This document shows positions 8,934-16,608 of a DNA stretch of 64,000 nt, one piece after another; within the stretch, counting starts at the first letter, position 1, and the number at the start of each line of letters is the position of its first letter. The translations under genes and the position numbers were made by a program. The notes beneath the pieces were generated by a model, which worked only from the letters and a program-made list of their open reading frames with translations, did no database searches and had not been told where the DNA came from. This DNA comes from Sphingomonas sp. CBMAI 2297 (GTDB lineage Bacteria > Pseudomonadota > Alphaproteobacteria > Sphingomonadales > Sphingomonadaceae): NCBI RefSeq assembly GCF_029870595.1, contig NZ_JAPDIR010000003.1:186001-250000 (forward strand). The letters are read 5' to 3'.

Positions 8934-8990
8934 AGCATGAAGGCGCGCGAGGGACGACGCGCCGCACAGGAAGGGGAAGCAGGGCTCGTA

Positions 8991-10202
8991 ATGGCCGAGA
9001 TCATATCCGCGCGCGTGATCGTCACTTGCCCCGACCGCAATTTCGTGACGCTCAGGATCGAGACGGCGGACGGCACCACCGGCATCGGCGACGCCACGCT
9101 CAACGGGCGCGAGCTGGCGGTGGTCGCCTATCTGCAGGATCACGTCATCCCCTGCCTGATCGGGCGCGACGCGCACCGGATCGAGGATATCTGGCAGTAT
9201 CTCTACAAGGGCGCCTATTGGCGGCGCGGCCCGGTGACGATGTGCGCGATCGCCGCGGTGGACGTGGCCTTGTGGGACATCAAGGCGAAGGTGGCGGGCC
9301 TGCCGCTCTACCAGCTGCTCGGCGGGGCGAGCCGCGAGGGCTGCATGGTCTATGGCCATGCCAATGGCGCGACGATCGAGGAAACGATCGCGGAGGCCGT
9401 GCGGCATGTGGAGCAGGGCTATAAGGCGGTGCGTCTCCAGGCGGGCGTGCCGGGGCTCAAATCCACCTATGGCGTCGCCAAGCCGGGCCAGCGCTACGAG
9501 CCGGCGGACGGCGCGCTGCCGACGGAGAGCCTGTGGTCAACGGAGAAATATCTCCGCTCGGTCGCGCCCCTGTTCGAAAAGGCGCGTGCGGTGCTGGGCT
9601 GGGACGTGCACCTGCTCCACGACGTCCACCACCGGCTCACGCCGATCGAGGCGGCGCGGCTGGGCGTGGAGCTGGAGCCCTATCGCCTGTTCTGGCTGGA
9701 GGACCCTACGCCGGCCGAGAACCAGGCCGGCTTCCGCCTGATCCGCGAGAAGACCACCACACCGCTGGCGGTGGGCGAGATCTTCAACACGATCTGGGAC
9801 GCCAAGCAGCTGATCGAGGAGCAGCTGATCGACTATGTCCGCGCGACGATCGTCCATGCCGGCGGGATCACCCATATGCGGCGCATCGCGTCGTTCGCCG
9901 ACCTCCATCAGGTGCGCACCGGCTGCCACGGCGCGACCGACCTGTCGCCGGTGTGCATGGCGGCGGCGCTGCATTTCGGCCTGTCGGTGCCCAATTTCGG
10001 CATCCAGGAGCTGATGCCGCACACGGCGAAGACCGACGCGGTCTTCCCGCACGCCTATGGCTTCAGGGACGGGATGATGCATCCGGGCGACGCGCCCGGG
10101 CTGGGCGTGGAGATCGACGAGGAACTGGCCGCGAAATATGAATATCGGCGCGCCTATCTCCCCGTCGCGCGGCTCGAGGACGGAACGCTGTTCAACTGGT
10201 GA
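8991..10202 (+). CDS. manD: D-mannonate dehydratase (ManD, enolase superfamily)
   Basis: Dehydrates D-mannonate to 2-keto-3-deoxygluconate, a step of glucuronate breakdown feeding the Entner-Doudoroff branch. The protein has 403 residues. The metal ligands D211, E237 (WLEDP) and E263 (VGEIF), the acid/base pair R148/Y160 and H213 fall one residue after the numbers known for the Novosphingobium ManD (R147, Y159, D210, H212, E236, E262), so it fits the high-activity ManD type. The ATG at 8991 is chosen over an in-frame upstream start because AGGAAGGGG precedes it by about 12-20 bp and the family N-terminus ([11 protein letters not shown]) begins there. The GH10 xylanase gene follows 16 bp downstream in the same operon. 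Confidence 0.95.
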   Translation: MAEIISARVIVTCPDRNFVTLRIETADGTTGIGDATLNGRELAVVAYLQDHVIPCLIGRDAHRIEDIWQYLYKGAYWRRGPVTMCAIAAVDVALWDIKAKVAGLPLYQLLGGASREGCMVYGHANGATIEETIAEAVRHVEQGYKAVRLQAGVPGLKSTYGVAKPGQRYEPADGALPTESLWSTEKYLRSVAPLFEKARAVLGWDVHLLHDVHHRLTPIEAARLGVELEPYRLFWLEDPTPAENQAGFRLIREKTTTPLAVGEIFNTIWDAKQLIEEQLIDYVRATIVHAGGITHMRRIASFADLHQVRTGCHGATDLSPVCMAAALHFGLSVPNFGIQELMPHTAKTDAVFPHAYGFRDGMMHPGDAPGLGVEIDEELAAKYEYRRAYLPVARLEDGTLFNW

Positions 10203-10218
10203 GCGGGAGAGGCTTGCG

Positions 10219-11355
10219 ATGATCGAACTGACACGCCGTGGGTTGCTGGGCGCGGGCGCCGCGCTGGCCCTTCCCTTCCCCGCCGTCGCGCAGGCGGCGG
10301 AGGGGCTGAACGCCGTGGCGAAGACCAGGGGAATGCGCTTCGGCTCCTGCTCTTCCTGGAGCCCGCCGGGCGCCGATCGCGGTTCCTTCGCCAATCCGAG
10401 ATATGCCGAGCTGCTCAAGCGCGACTGCGGCATCCTGGTGCCCGAGAACGAGTTCAAATGGCAGGCGGTCCGGCCGGACGCCAAGACCTTCGACCTCGAT
10501 CATTTCTCCGACATGCTCGACTATGCCGAGGCGAACGGCATGGCGATGCGCGGCCACACCCTGCTGTGGCATAAGACGCAATATTTTCCGAAATGGCTGA
10601 ACGACCATGATTTCGGCGCCACGCCCGCAAAGGAAGCCGAGCGCATCCTGGGCACGCACATCCGCACGCTCTGCAAGCTCTATGCGAACCGGGTGGTGAG
10701 CTTCGACGTGGTCAACGAGACGGTGGAGGAAGGTACGGGCGCGCTGCGCACCTCGTCGCTGTCCAGGGCGTTCGGCGGGACCGAGGCCATGCTCGACTTC
10801 GCCTATCACACCGCGCGCGAACATGCGCCGGGGGTGGAGCTGGTCTATAATGACTATATGAGCTGGGAGCCGGGCAATGAAGGGCACCGCACCGGCGTGC
10901 TCAAGCTGCTGGAAGGGTTCCGCAAGCGCGGCGTCCCCTGCGACACGCTGGGCGTGCAGTCGCATATCGGGCTGACCGGGGGCGCCACGGTGGGGGCGCT
11001 GGTGAGCCGTCAGGAAAAGCCCTGGCGCGGCTTCCTCGATAACGCGGTGGGGATGGGCTACAAGCTGGCCGTCACCGAATTCGACGTGAACGACAAGGCG
11101 CTGCCGACCGATGCGAAGGTCCGCGACGGGATCATCGCCAACTATGCCGCGGCCTATCTCGAGATCATGTTCTCCTACCCGCAGCTCAGGGACGTGCTCG
11201 CCTGGGGAATGTGCGACCGCTTCACCTGGCTCAACGGCTTCACCCCGCGCAGGGACGGGACGCGGCAGCGCGCGACTCCCTATGATGCCGAATATCAGCC
11301 CAAGGCGCTCTACGGGGCGATCCGCGATGCCTTTGCGGGCGCAGCGGCACGGTAG
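10219..11355 (+). CDS. GH10 endo-1,4-beta-xylanase, Tat-type signal
   Basis: Cuts the xylan backbone by a retaining mechanism. The protein has 378 residues with a single GH10 barrel. The acid/base Glu is E167 in DVVNETVEEG and the nucleophile is E287 in VTEFDV; MRGHTLLWHK is another GH10 signature. The N-terminus LTRRGLLGAGAALAL has a twin-arginine pair before a hydrophobic stretch and PAVAQA, suggesting Tat export to the periplasm, where it would act on imported oligosaccharides. It is 16 bp downstream of manD. There is no carbohydrate-binding module. Placement with GH67 and ManD gives a coherent glucuronoxylan pathway; xylosidase and transporter genes must lie elsewhere. Confidence 0.94.
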   Translation: MIELTRRGLLGAGAALALPFPAVAQAAEGLNAVAKTRGMRFGSCSSWSPPGADRGSFANPRYAELLKRDCGILVPENEFKWQAVRPDAKTFDLDHFSDMLDYAEANGMAMRGHTLLWHKTQYFPKWLNDHDFGATPAKEAERILGTHIRTLCKLYANRVVSFDVVNETVEEGTGALRTSSLSRAFGGTEAMLDFAYHTAREHAPGVELVYNDYMSWEPGNEGHRTGVLKLLEGFRKRGVPCDTLGVQSHIGLTGGATVGALVSRQEKPWRGFLDNAVGMGYKLAVTEFDVNDKALPTDAKVRDGIIANYAAAYLEIMFSYPQLRDVLAWGMCDRFTWLNGFTPRRDGTRQRATPYDAEYQPKALYGAIRDAFAGAAAR

Positions 11356-11435
11356 ATAGGTCGATCTTGTCCAAGATCGTTCAGAAAACTCGTGCTAGGG
11401 GCTGATTCGAAGGATCCGAACGAGGGGGTGGAACG

Positions 11436-12440
11436 ATGGCGGCGGTGGCCGCGAGCCAGGAACCGAGCTTCGAGGCGCTGCTGGCCGGCGAGCTCGACAC
11501 GGACCAGCTGCGCGCCGTTGCCGACCATATCGCCGCGCGCCACGCCGCATCACCCAAGGGCGACGGCGCCGCCTTTCGCAAGACGCTCGCGCTGGCTGCC
11601 GCCAGCGACGCCCAGCGCGCCGAGCTTGCCCGCCACCAGGACGCTATCGCCCGCCGCATTGCCGCGGGCCGGGTCCGCGCCGTGGCGGGCGAGCCGACGG
11701 ATCTGCTCCATGATTTCGCGGGGCCCGTGCTGGAAGTGATGCGCAGCGGCATGGCGGGCGAGGCGAACACGCTGGCCAACCGCTATCTCGATATCGCGCC
11801 GCAGGGCGCGGCCGGCTGGTCGCTGCTGCCGCTCTATCTCTCGCTGCGCGCGAGCGCGGACGGCGATGCCGAGCTGGCCGACAGCCTGCTCGCCCCCGCG
11901 CGGCCACGGCTGGTGGTGATCGGCGGGCTTTCGGGCACCGGCAAGTCGACGCTGGCGCGGTTGCTCGGCAGCCGGATCGGCCGCCTGCCCGGCGCCCGCG
12001 TGCTGCGCTCCGACGTGTTCCGCAAGCGGCTGGCCGGCGTGAGCCCGGAAACCAGGCTGCCGCCCAGGCATTACACGCGTCACAATGACGACGAGACCTA
12101 TGAGGCCCTGTTCGAATCCGCCGACGATCACCTCGCCTGCGGCAACAGCGTGATCCTGGACGCGGTGTTCATGAGCCGCGGCGAGCGCGACGTGGCCGAG
12201 GCGCTGGCCGATCGCTATCGCGCCGCCTTCACCGGCATCTGGCTGGAGGCGCCCGAACGCGACCGGATCGCCCGGGTGACCGCGCGCGCGCACGACGCCT
12301 CGGACGCGACGGAGGCGGTGGTGCGCGAACAGTCGCGCCGCTCGGTCGGCGAGATCCATTGGCACCGCATCCGCGTGAACCGCCCGCAGGAGCTGATCGT
12401 CGCCGCCGCGCGCGCCGCGCTGGACCGGACGCGCCGATGA
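11436..12440 (+). CDS. P-loop kinase of the COG0645/COG2187 type, N-terminal domain eroded
   Basis: Protein of 334 residues. The C-terminal half is a small-molecule kinase or zeta-toxin-like ATPase: Walker A is GGLSGTGKS (about residue 165), followed by LRSDVFRKRL and a C-terminal SVGEIHWHRIRVN. The N-terminal half has no kinase core, but the stretch DLLHDFAGPVLEVM...ANRYLD...LLPLYLSLRA (about residues 88-140) resembles the end of the phosphotransferase-like domain that precedes this kinase in the 500-residue COG2187 proteins. I infer loss of most of the first domain. A GAGGGGG ribosome binding site precedes the ATG at 11436. Its stop overlaps the pfkB start (ATGA), so the two are translationally coupled. 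Substrate unknown. Confidence 0.75.
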   Translation: MAAVAASQEPSFEALLAGELDTDQLRAVADHIAARHAASPKGDGAAFRKTLALAAASDAQRAELARHQDAIARRIAAGRVRAVAGEPTDLLHDFAGPVLEVMRSGMAGEANTLANRYLDIAPQGAAGWSLLPLYLSLRASADGDAELADSLLAPARPRLVVIGGLSGTGKSTLARLLGSRIGRLPGARVLRSDVFRKRLAGVSPETRLPPRHYTRHNDDETYEALFESADDHLACGNSVILDAVFMSRGERDVAEALADRYRAAFTGIWLEAPERDRIARVTARAHDASDATEAVVREQSRRSVGEIHWHRIRVNRPQELIVAAARAALDRTRR

Positions 12441-13360
12441 CGATCGCGACGTTGACGCTCAACCCGGCGCTCGACGTCACCACCTGCACCGAGAAGGTGC
12501 GCCCCGGGCACAAGCTGCGATGCACCGCGCCCCGCTTCGATCCGGGCGGCGGCGGGATCAACGTGGCACGGGTGGTGACGCATCTCGGCGGCCAGGCGAT
12601 GGCGGTGTTTCCCAGCGGCGGCCCCACCGGCGCGACGATCGTCTCGCTGCTCGAGGAGCAACGGGTGCCGATCCTGCCGGTGCCGATCGCCGGCACGACT
12701 CGCCAGAGCTTCACTGTCGACGAGGGCCGGCCGGGCGACCAGTATCGCTTCGTGCTGCCGGGCCCCGAGCTGCGCGCGGACGAGCTGGCCGGGCTGCTCG
12801 ACGCGCTGTTCGGGGTGGCGGAGGCGGATCATGTCGTGGTGAGCGGAAGCCTGCCGCCGGGCTGCGACCCGGCGATCCTCAAGCGCATCGCCGAACGCTG
12901 CCATGGCACGGGCGCAAAGCTGGTGGTCGACACCTCCGGGCCGGCGCTCGCCGCATGTGAAGGTGCCGGGGCATGGCTGATCAAACCGAGCCTGCGCGAG
13001 GTGGCCGACCTGCTCGGGCGCGAAATCACCGGAGAGGCGGACGAGATGGCGGCGGCGCATGCGCTGCACGATCGCGGCTTTGCCGAACTGGTGGTGATCT
13101 CGCTCGCCGAACGCGGGGCGCTGCTCGTCGGCAAGGACGAGGAACTGCGCCTGCCCGCGATCCCCGTGGAAGCCAAGGGCACGGTCGGCGCCGGGGATTC
13201 GATGGTGGCGGGGATCACGCTGGCCTCCGCCCGGGGCCAAGCGATCGAAGAGGCGCTACGCTACGGCATCGCCGCGGGCGCCGCGACGCTGATGACTCCC
13301 GCGACCGAGCTGGCCCGCAAGGAAGATGTGGAACGGCTCTACGCCGGAACGGTTTCCTGA
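12437..13360 (+). CDS. pfkB: 6-phosphofructokinase 2 family sugar kinase (Pfk-2 type)
   Basis: Ribokinase-fold kinase of 307 residues, closest by eye to E. coli Pfk-2: KLRCTAPRFDPGGGGINVAR near the N-terminus, SGSLPPG in the middle, and the catalytic anion-hole motif TVGAGDSMVAG (Asp base) near the end. It would phosphorylate fructose-6-phosphate, or tagatose-6-phosphate or fructose-1-phosphate in related enzymes. The ATG overlaps the upstream kinase stop by 4 bases. Its 3' end overlaps the converging arsR-type gene by 22 bases. Sphingomonads mainly use the Entner-Doudoroff pathway, so a Pfk-2 coupled to a kinase of this kind is notable; a similar pairing occurs in hypoxia regulons of other bacteria, which suggests stress use (inference). 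Confidence 0.85.
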   Translation: MTIATLTLNPALDVTTCTEKVRPGHKLRCTAPRFDPGGGGINVARVVTHLGGQAMAVFPSGGPTGATIVSLLEEQRVPILPVPIAGTTRQSFTVDEGRPGDQYRFVLPGPELRADELAGLLDALFGVAEADHVVVSGSLPPGCDPAILKRIAERCHGTGAKLVVDTSGPALAACEGAGAWLIKPSLREVADLLGREITGEADEMAAAHALHDRGFAELVVISLAERGALLVGKDEELRLPAIPVEAKGTVGAGDSMVAGITLASARGQAIEEALRYGIAAGAATLMTPATELARKEDVERLYAGTVS

Positions 13361-13647
13361 GTCGCATCGGTGCGGCAGAACAGGCTGTGCATCGCTTCCA
13401 GCATGTGGCGCGCCTCGTCGCTGGCGAGCGAATAGAAGATCATCTGGCCGTCGCGGCGCGCGGCGACCATCCCTTCGCGGCGCAGGAGCGCGAGCTGCTG
13501 CGACACCGCGGTATCACGGGCGCCGGTGAGGCGCGCGAGCTCGCCCACTGACTTCTCGCCCTCGAGAAGGTGGCACAGCAACAGAAAACGGCTTCGACCC
13601 GACAGCGCCTTCAGGAACGACGAGGCGCGATCGACCACGGCGATCAT
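13339..13647 (-). CDS. ArsR-family winged-helix regulator
   Basis: Small DNA-binding repressor of 102 residues. The winged-helix core reads LSGRSRFLLLCHLLEGEKS, VGELARLTGARDTAVSQQLA (recognition helix) and LLRREGMVAARRDGQMIFY (wing). There is no metal-binding ELCVCDL-type cysteine motif; the only cysteines are in LLCHLL and at the C-terminus (LFCRT), so thiol or other non-metal sensing is more likely, as in BigR-like members. The ATG at 13647 is used; a GTG at 13659 is also possible. It faces pfkB tail to tail and diverges from the alkB remnant. A perfect 12-bp palindrome 41 bp upstream may be its own operator. Confidence 0.85.
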   Translation of the reverse strand: MIAVVDRASSFLKALSGRSRFLLLCHLLEGEKSVGELARLTGARDTAVSQQLALLRREGMVAARRDGQMIFYSLASDEARHMLEAMHSLFCRTDATQETVPA

Positions 13648-13687
13648 TTCGTTCTTCACGGGGCGAACAGCTAGGGCGCCGCAACGC

Positions 13688-13699
13688 CGGTTGCAACCG
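13688..13699. promoter_or_regulatory. Palindrome upstream of the ArsR-type gene
   Basis: CGGTTGCAACCG is a perfect 12-bp palindrome located 41 bp before the ArsR-type start, where autoregulating ArsR proteins normally bind. Nothing else supports it, so it is only a candidate. Confidence 0.35.
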
Positions 13700-13788
13700 C
13701 TATCTTGCGGGAAAGACAAAGGAATTCCATTCGAGTATGAAGATATCTCCGGCTGGAAGAACATAGACCGGCTTCCCATATCCTGGCG

Positions 13789-14244
13789 GTGTCCTCTTTG
13801 TTTCCCGCGCTTTTCCAAGAGTCCCCGCCGCCCGGCATCGAACAGGCGAAGAATATCCCTTCGCCGGATGAAGAAGCCGAGCTGATCCGATCCATCGATG
13901 CGACCAGGCTCGCGCCCTTCCGCCTTCGGCAATGGCAGGGCAAGCAGCTGACGCGCAGCTTCGGCCGGCGCTACGACTTCACCGATTCGAGCTTTACCGA
14001 GACGGAAGCGGTCCCGGACTGGCTGATGCCGCTGCGCACTCGCGCCGCCGCGCTGGCCGGACTGGAGGCGGATGCCCCCGTCCAGGTGAGCCAGTTCCTT
14101 CCCGAGCTTGCCCCGGGGAGGGAGACCGCCGCCGAAGGCGGTGGCGGAGGGAATCTCAAAGCGCGCCGAAATCGATCGGCCCATCCTTGTCGAGCATCTT
14201 CGACTGATCGGCGAGCGGGTATTTCAGCCCGGTCGCGCAGTTGA
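13789..14244 (+). pseudogene. AlkB-like oxygenase, N-terminal remnant
   Basis: The first 100 or so residues look like the start of sphingomonad AlkB-type DNA/RNA demethylases: EEAELIRSIDATRLAPFR, SFGRRYDFTDSSF and PDWLMPLRTRAAALAGLE. The expected continuation with the substrate loop, HxD iron motif, second His and Arg finger is absent. From about base 14095 the frame runs into a GC-rich palindromic stretch and then antisense to the threonine-synthase-like gene, ending at 14244. No second half exists downstream, so a deletion rather than a simple frameshift removed it. It should be inactive. Confidence 0.65.
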
Positions 14245-15397
14245 ACAGCACCACCTTCTCCTCGGGCGAGACCAGCCCTTCGGCCAGCGCCTTGCGCCAT
14301 GCCGCGAGCGTGGCGCCGCCCTCGGGACAGAGCAGCAGCCCGTCCTTGCGCGCGGCATCGTCCACTGCCCGGGCAATGCTCTCGTCGCTCACCGCCATCG
14401 CGACGCCGCCGCTCTCCCGCACCGCGTCGAGGATCAGGAAATCGCCCACCGCCTGCGGCACGCGGATGCCCATCGCGATCGTGTGCGCATCCTCCCAGCG
14501 AGTCGCATGGCGCTCCCCCGCCTCGAAGGCGCGGACCATCGGCGCGCAGCCTTCGGCCTGCACCGCGATCATCCGCGGGCGCTTCGCCCCGATCCAGCCC
14601 AGCGCCTCCATCTCGGCAAAGGCCTTCCACATGCCGATCAGGCCGGTGCCGCCGCCAGTGGGGTAGAAGATCACGTCGGGCAATTCCCAGGCGAGCTGCT
14701 CCGCCAGCTCCAAGCCCATCGTCTTCTTGCCTTCGATGCGATAGGGTTCCTTGAGCGTCGAGAGATCGAACCAGCCCCGCTCCTGCGCGCCCCGGCCCAC
14801 CAGCTTGCCGCAATCGTCGATCAGCCCGTTGACGCGGTAGACGCGCGCGCCCTGGGCGGCGATCTCGCGCACATTCACTTCGGGCGTGTCCGCCGGGCAG
14901 AAGATCACCGACTCGATGCCCACCCGGCTCGCATAGGCCGCCGCCGCCGCGCCGGCATTGCCGTTGGTCGGCATCGCGATGGTGGAAACGCCCAGTTCCT
15001 TCGCCATGGCGATCGCCATGACCAGCCCGCGCGCCTTGAACGAGCCGGTGGGCAGGCGCCCCTCGTCCTTGACCCAGAGATGCGCCGCGCCGGCTTCGCG
15101 CGCCAGCCCGTCGAGCGGGATGATCGGCGTGGCGATCTCGCCCAGGCTGACCAGATTCTCCGTCCGGCGGACGGGAAGCAGCTCGCGGTATTTCCACAGG
15201 TCCGCGGGGCGGCCGGCGAGCGCTTCCCTGGGCAGCGCGGCCTTCACCTCCGCCAGGTCGTAGCGCACCAGCAGCGGCCGGCCGGCGCGGGAAAGGCCGT
15301 GCAGCCGGTCCGCTTCGTAGCGCTCGCCAGTCATCGAGCATTCGAGATGAGTGACGAAGGTGGGGCGGTCGGTCGTCAGATTGGCGTCGTGGCGCAA
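14156..15397 (-). CDS. Threonine synthase-like PLP-dependent enzyme
   Basis: Fold-type II PLP enzyme of 413 residues. The PLP lysine is K121 in PTGSFKARG, the phosphate-binding loop is PTGGGTGLIG, and PTNGNAGAAAAAYAS binds the substrate carboxylate. An N-terminal THLECSMTGERY segment is typical of the zinc-ribbon-like start of this subfamily. The start is a TTG at 15397, 4 bases after the stop of the upstream hydrolase gene, with GGAG placed 7 bases before it; the nearest ATG would cut the family-typical N-terminus. It is third in an operon with a receptor and a serine hydrolase, an unusual place for biosynthetic ThrC. A catabolic lyase or deaminase role on threonine or serine derivatives is possible. 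Confidence 0.8.
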   Translation of the reverse strand: MRHDANLTTDRPTFVTHLECSMTGERYEADRLHGLSRAGRPLLVRYDLAEVKAALPREALAGRPADLWKYRELLPVRRTENLVSLGEIATPIIPLDGLAREAGAAHLWVKDEGRLPTGSFKARGLVMAIAMAKELGVSTIAMPTNGNAGAAAAAYASRVGIESVIFCPADTPEVNVREIAAQGARVYRVNGLIDDCGKLVGRGAQERGWFDLSTLKEPYRIEGKKTMGLELAEQLAWELPDVIFYPTGGGTGLIGMWKAFAEMEALGWIGAKRPRMIAVQAEGCAPMVRAFEAGERHATRWEDAHTIAMGIRVPQAVGDFLILDAVRESGGVAMAVSDESIARAVDDAARKDGLLLCPEGGATLAAWRKALAEGLVSPEEKVVLFNCATGLKYPLADQSKMLDKDGPIDFGAL

Positions 15398-15401
15398 GAT
15401 G

Positions 15402-16571
15402 CTACTCCGGATGGGCGAGCGATTCCTCCGTCGGCGTATAGGCCGATCGTTTCCCCGGGACATCCGGAACATCGGTGGCGAAATAGGCGACGCCGGTGCC
15501 GGCGGCGCGATCGATCCACAGGCCCGATTTCAGGCCATAGGCATCGCCCGAATGGCCGAAGCGCCTGCGGCCGTCGCCGAAGGGATCGTCGCGGCAGCCG
15601 GGCGCGCCGGTGGCGGTGAACATCATGGCCAGCCCATAGCTGCAGGTGGCGCCGCCGACCGGGTTGGCGACGGAAATGTCGCCGCCGACATCGCCGTCAT
15701 GGCCGTTCCAGGTCCAGAGCGGCGTCTCCAGCATGCGGACCGAGGCGGGACGCAGGATGCGCACGCCGTCCAGCCTGCCGCCGCCCAGGAACATGCGGCC
15801 GATCCGCGCCAGGCCGCGCGCCGAGATGCGCAGCCCGCCCTGGGGCGAGAAGATCGCGCCATTGGCACCCGGACGCCAGCCGGACAGGTCGCAGCCGTCG
15901 TCCCGCGCCGGAGTGACCGGGCAGGCCGGCGCCGCGCCGCGATTGTCGTCCTTGGCGGCGACGCGCCCGCGATACTGGACGACGGCGCGGGCGGCGGTCC
16001 CGGGGCGGCAGTTCGCCCAATTATAGCAGGCGTCGAGCTTCATGGGGGCCAGGACCAGGCGATCCATCAGCCGGTCGAACCGCTCGCCGGTGGCGCGCTC
16101 CATCACCGCGGCGATCACCGGGAAGTTGAAGTTGGTATAGGCCCACCAGCTGCCGGGGGCATGGCCGGCATCCCAGGCCTTGGGATCCGCCAGCACCGCG
16201 CGCATGTCCGCGTCGAGCGGCAGGACGTAATCGACCCGGTCGGTGAGGCTGGAGCGATGCGAGAGCAGCAGGCGCAGCGTGATCGGCGCGTCGGGAAAGG
16301 CCGGGTTGCGCAGCGTCCAGCCGAGCCAGCGCGAGACATCGGCGTCGAGATCGAGCCTGCCCTGCTCGACCAGCCGCAGCACCCCGATCGCGACGACCAG
16401 CTTGGAGATGGAGGCGATCCGCACCGGATCGTCGGCGGTGACGGGCCTGGATGCGGAAATGTCGGCCAGCCCTTTCGCGCTGACCGACATCTCTCCCCCC
16501 GCATTGAACGTTACCCGGACCATGGCAACCGGGTCCGATGCCGCCGCGAGCAGGAGCGCGGCGGCGATCAT
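15402..16571 (-). CDS. Serine hydrolase, beta-lactamase/PBP-like family
   Basis: Protein of 389 residues of the class C beta-lactamase/esterase/DD-peptidase group. The nucleophile motif is S54-I-S-K57, and YTN (in WWAYTNFNF) is the second-motif tyrosine. The short hydrophobic N-terminus ([14 protein letters not shown]) is a likely signal peptide, placing it in the periplasm. Four cysteines in the middle ([22 protein letters not shown]) could form disulfides. It lies 37 bp downstream of a TonB receptor and 4 bp upstream of the threonine-synthase-like gene. In this setting it may cut a peptide or amide brought in by the receptor. Antibiotic resistance is not implied. Confidence 0.85.
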   Translation of the reverse strand: MIAAALLLAAASDPVAMVRVTFNAGGEMSVSAKGLADISASRPVTADDPVRIASISKLVVAIGVLRLVEQGRLDLDADVSRWLGWTLRNPAFPDAPITLRLLLSHRSSLTDRVDYVLPLDADMRAVLADPKAWDAGHAPGSWWAYTNFNFPVIAAVMERATGERFDRLMDRLVLAPMKLDACYNWANCRPGTAARAVVQYRGRVAAKDDNRGAAPACPVTPARDDGCDLSGWRPGANGAIFSPQGGLRISARGLARIGRMFLGGGRLDGVRILRPASVRMLETPLWTWNGHDGDVGGDISVANPVGGATCSYGLAMMFTATGAPGCRDDPFGDGRRRFGHSGDAYGLKSGLWIDRAAGTGVAYFATDVPDVPGKRSAYTPTEESLAHPE

Positions 16572-16608
16572 GCCGGCCCCATCACGGCGGATGGAGCCGG
16601 CACGCGGA

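Noticed and set aside
15402..16571. Antibiotic-resistance beta-lactamase
   Set aside because: SxxK and YxN motifs are shared by esterases and peptidases; the operon context points to peptide or ester catabolism.
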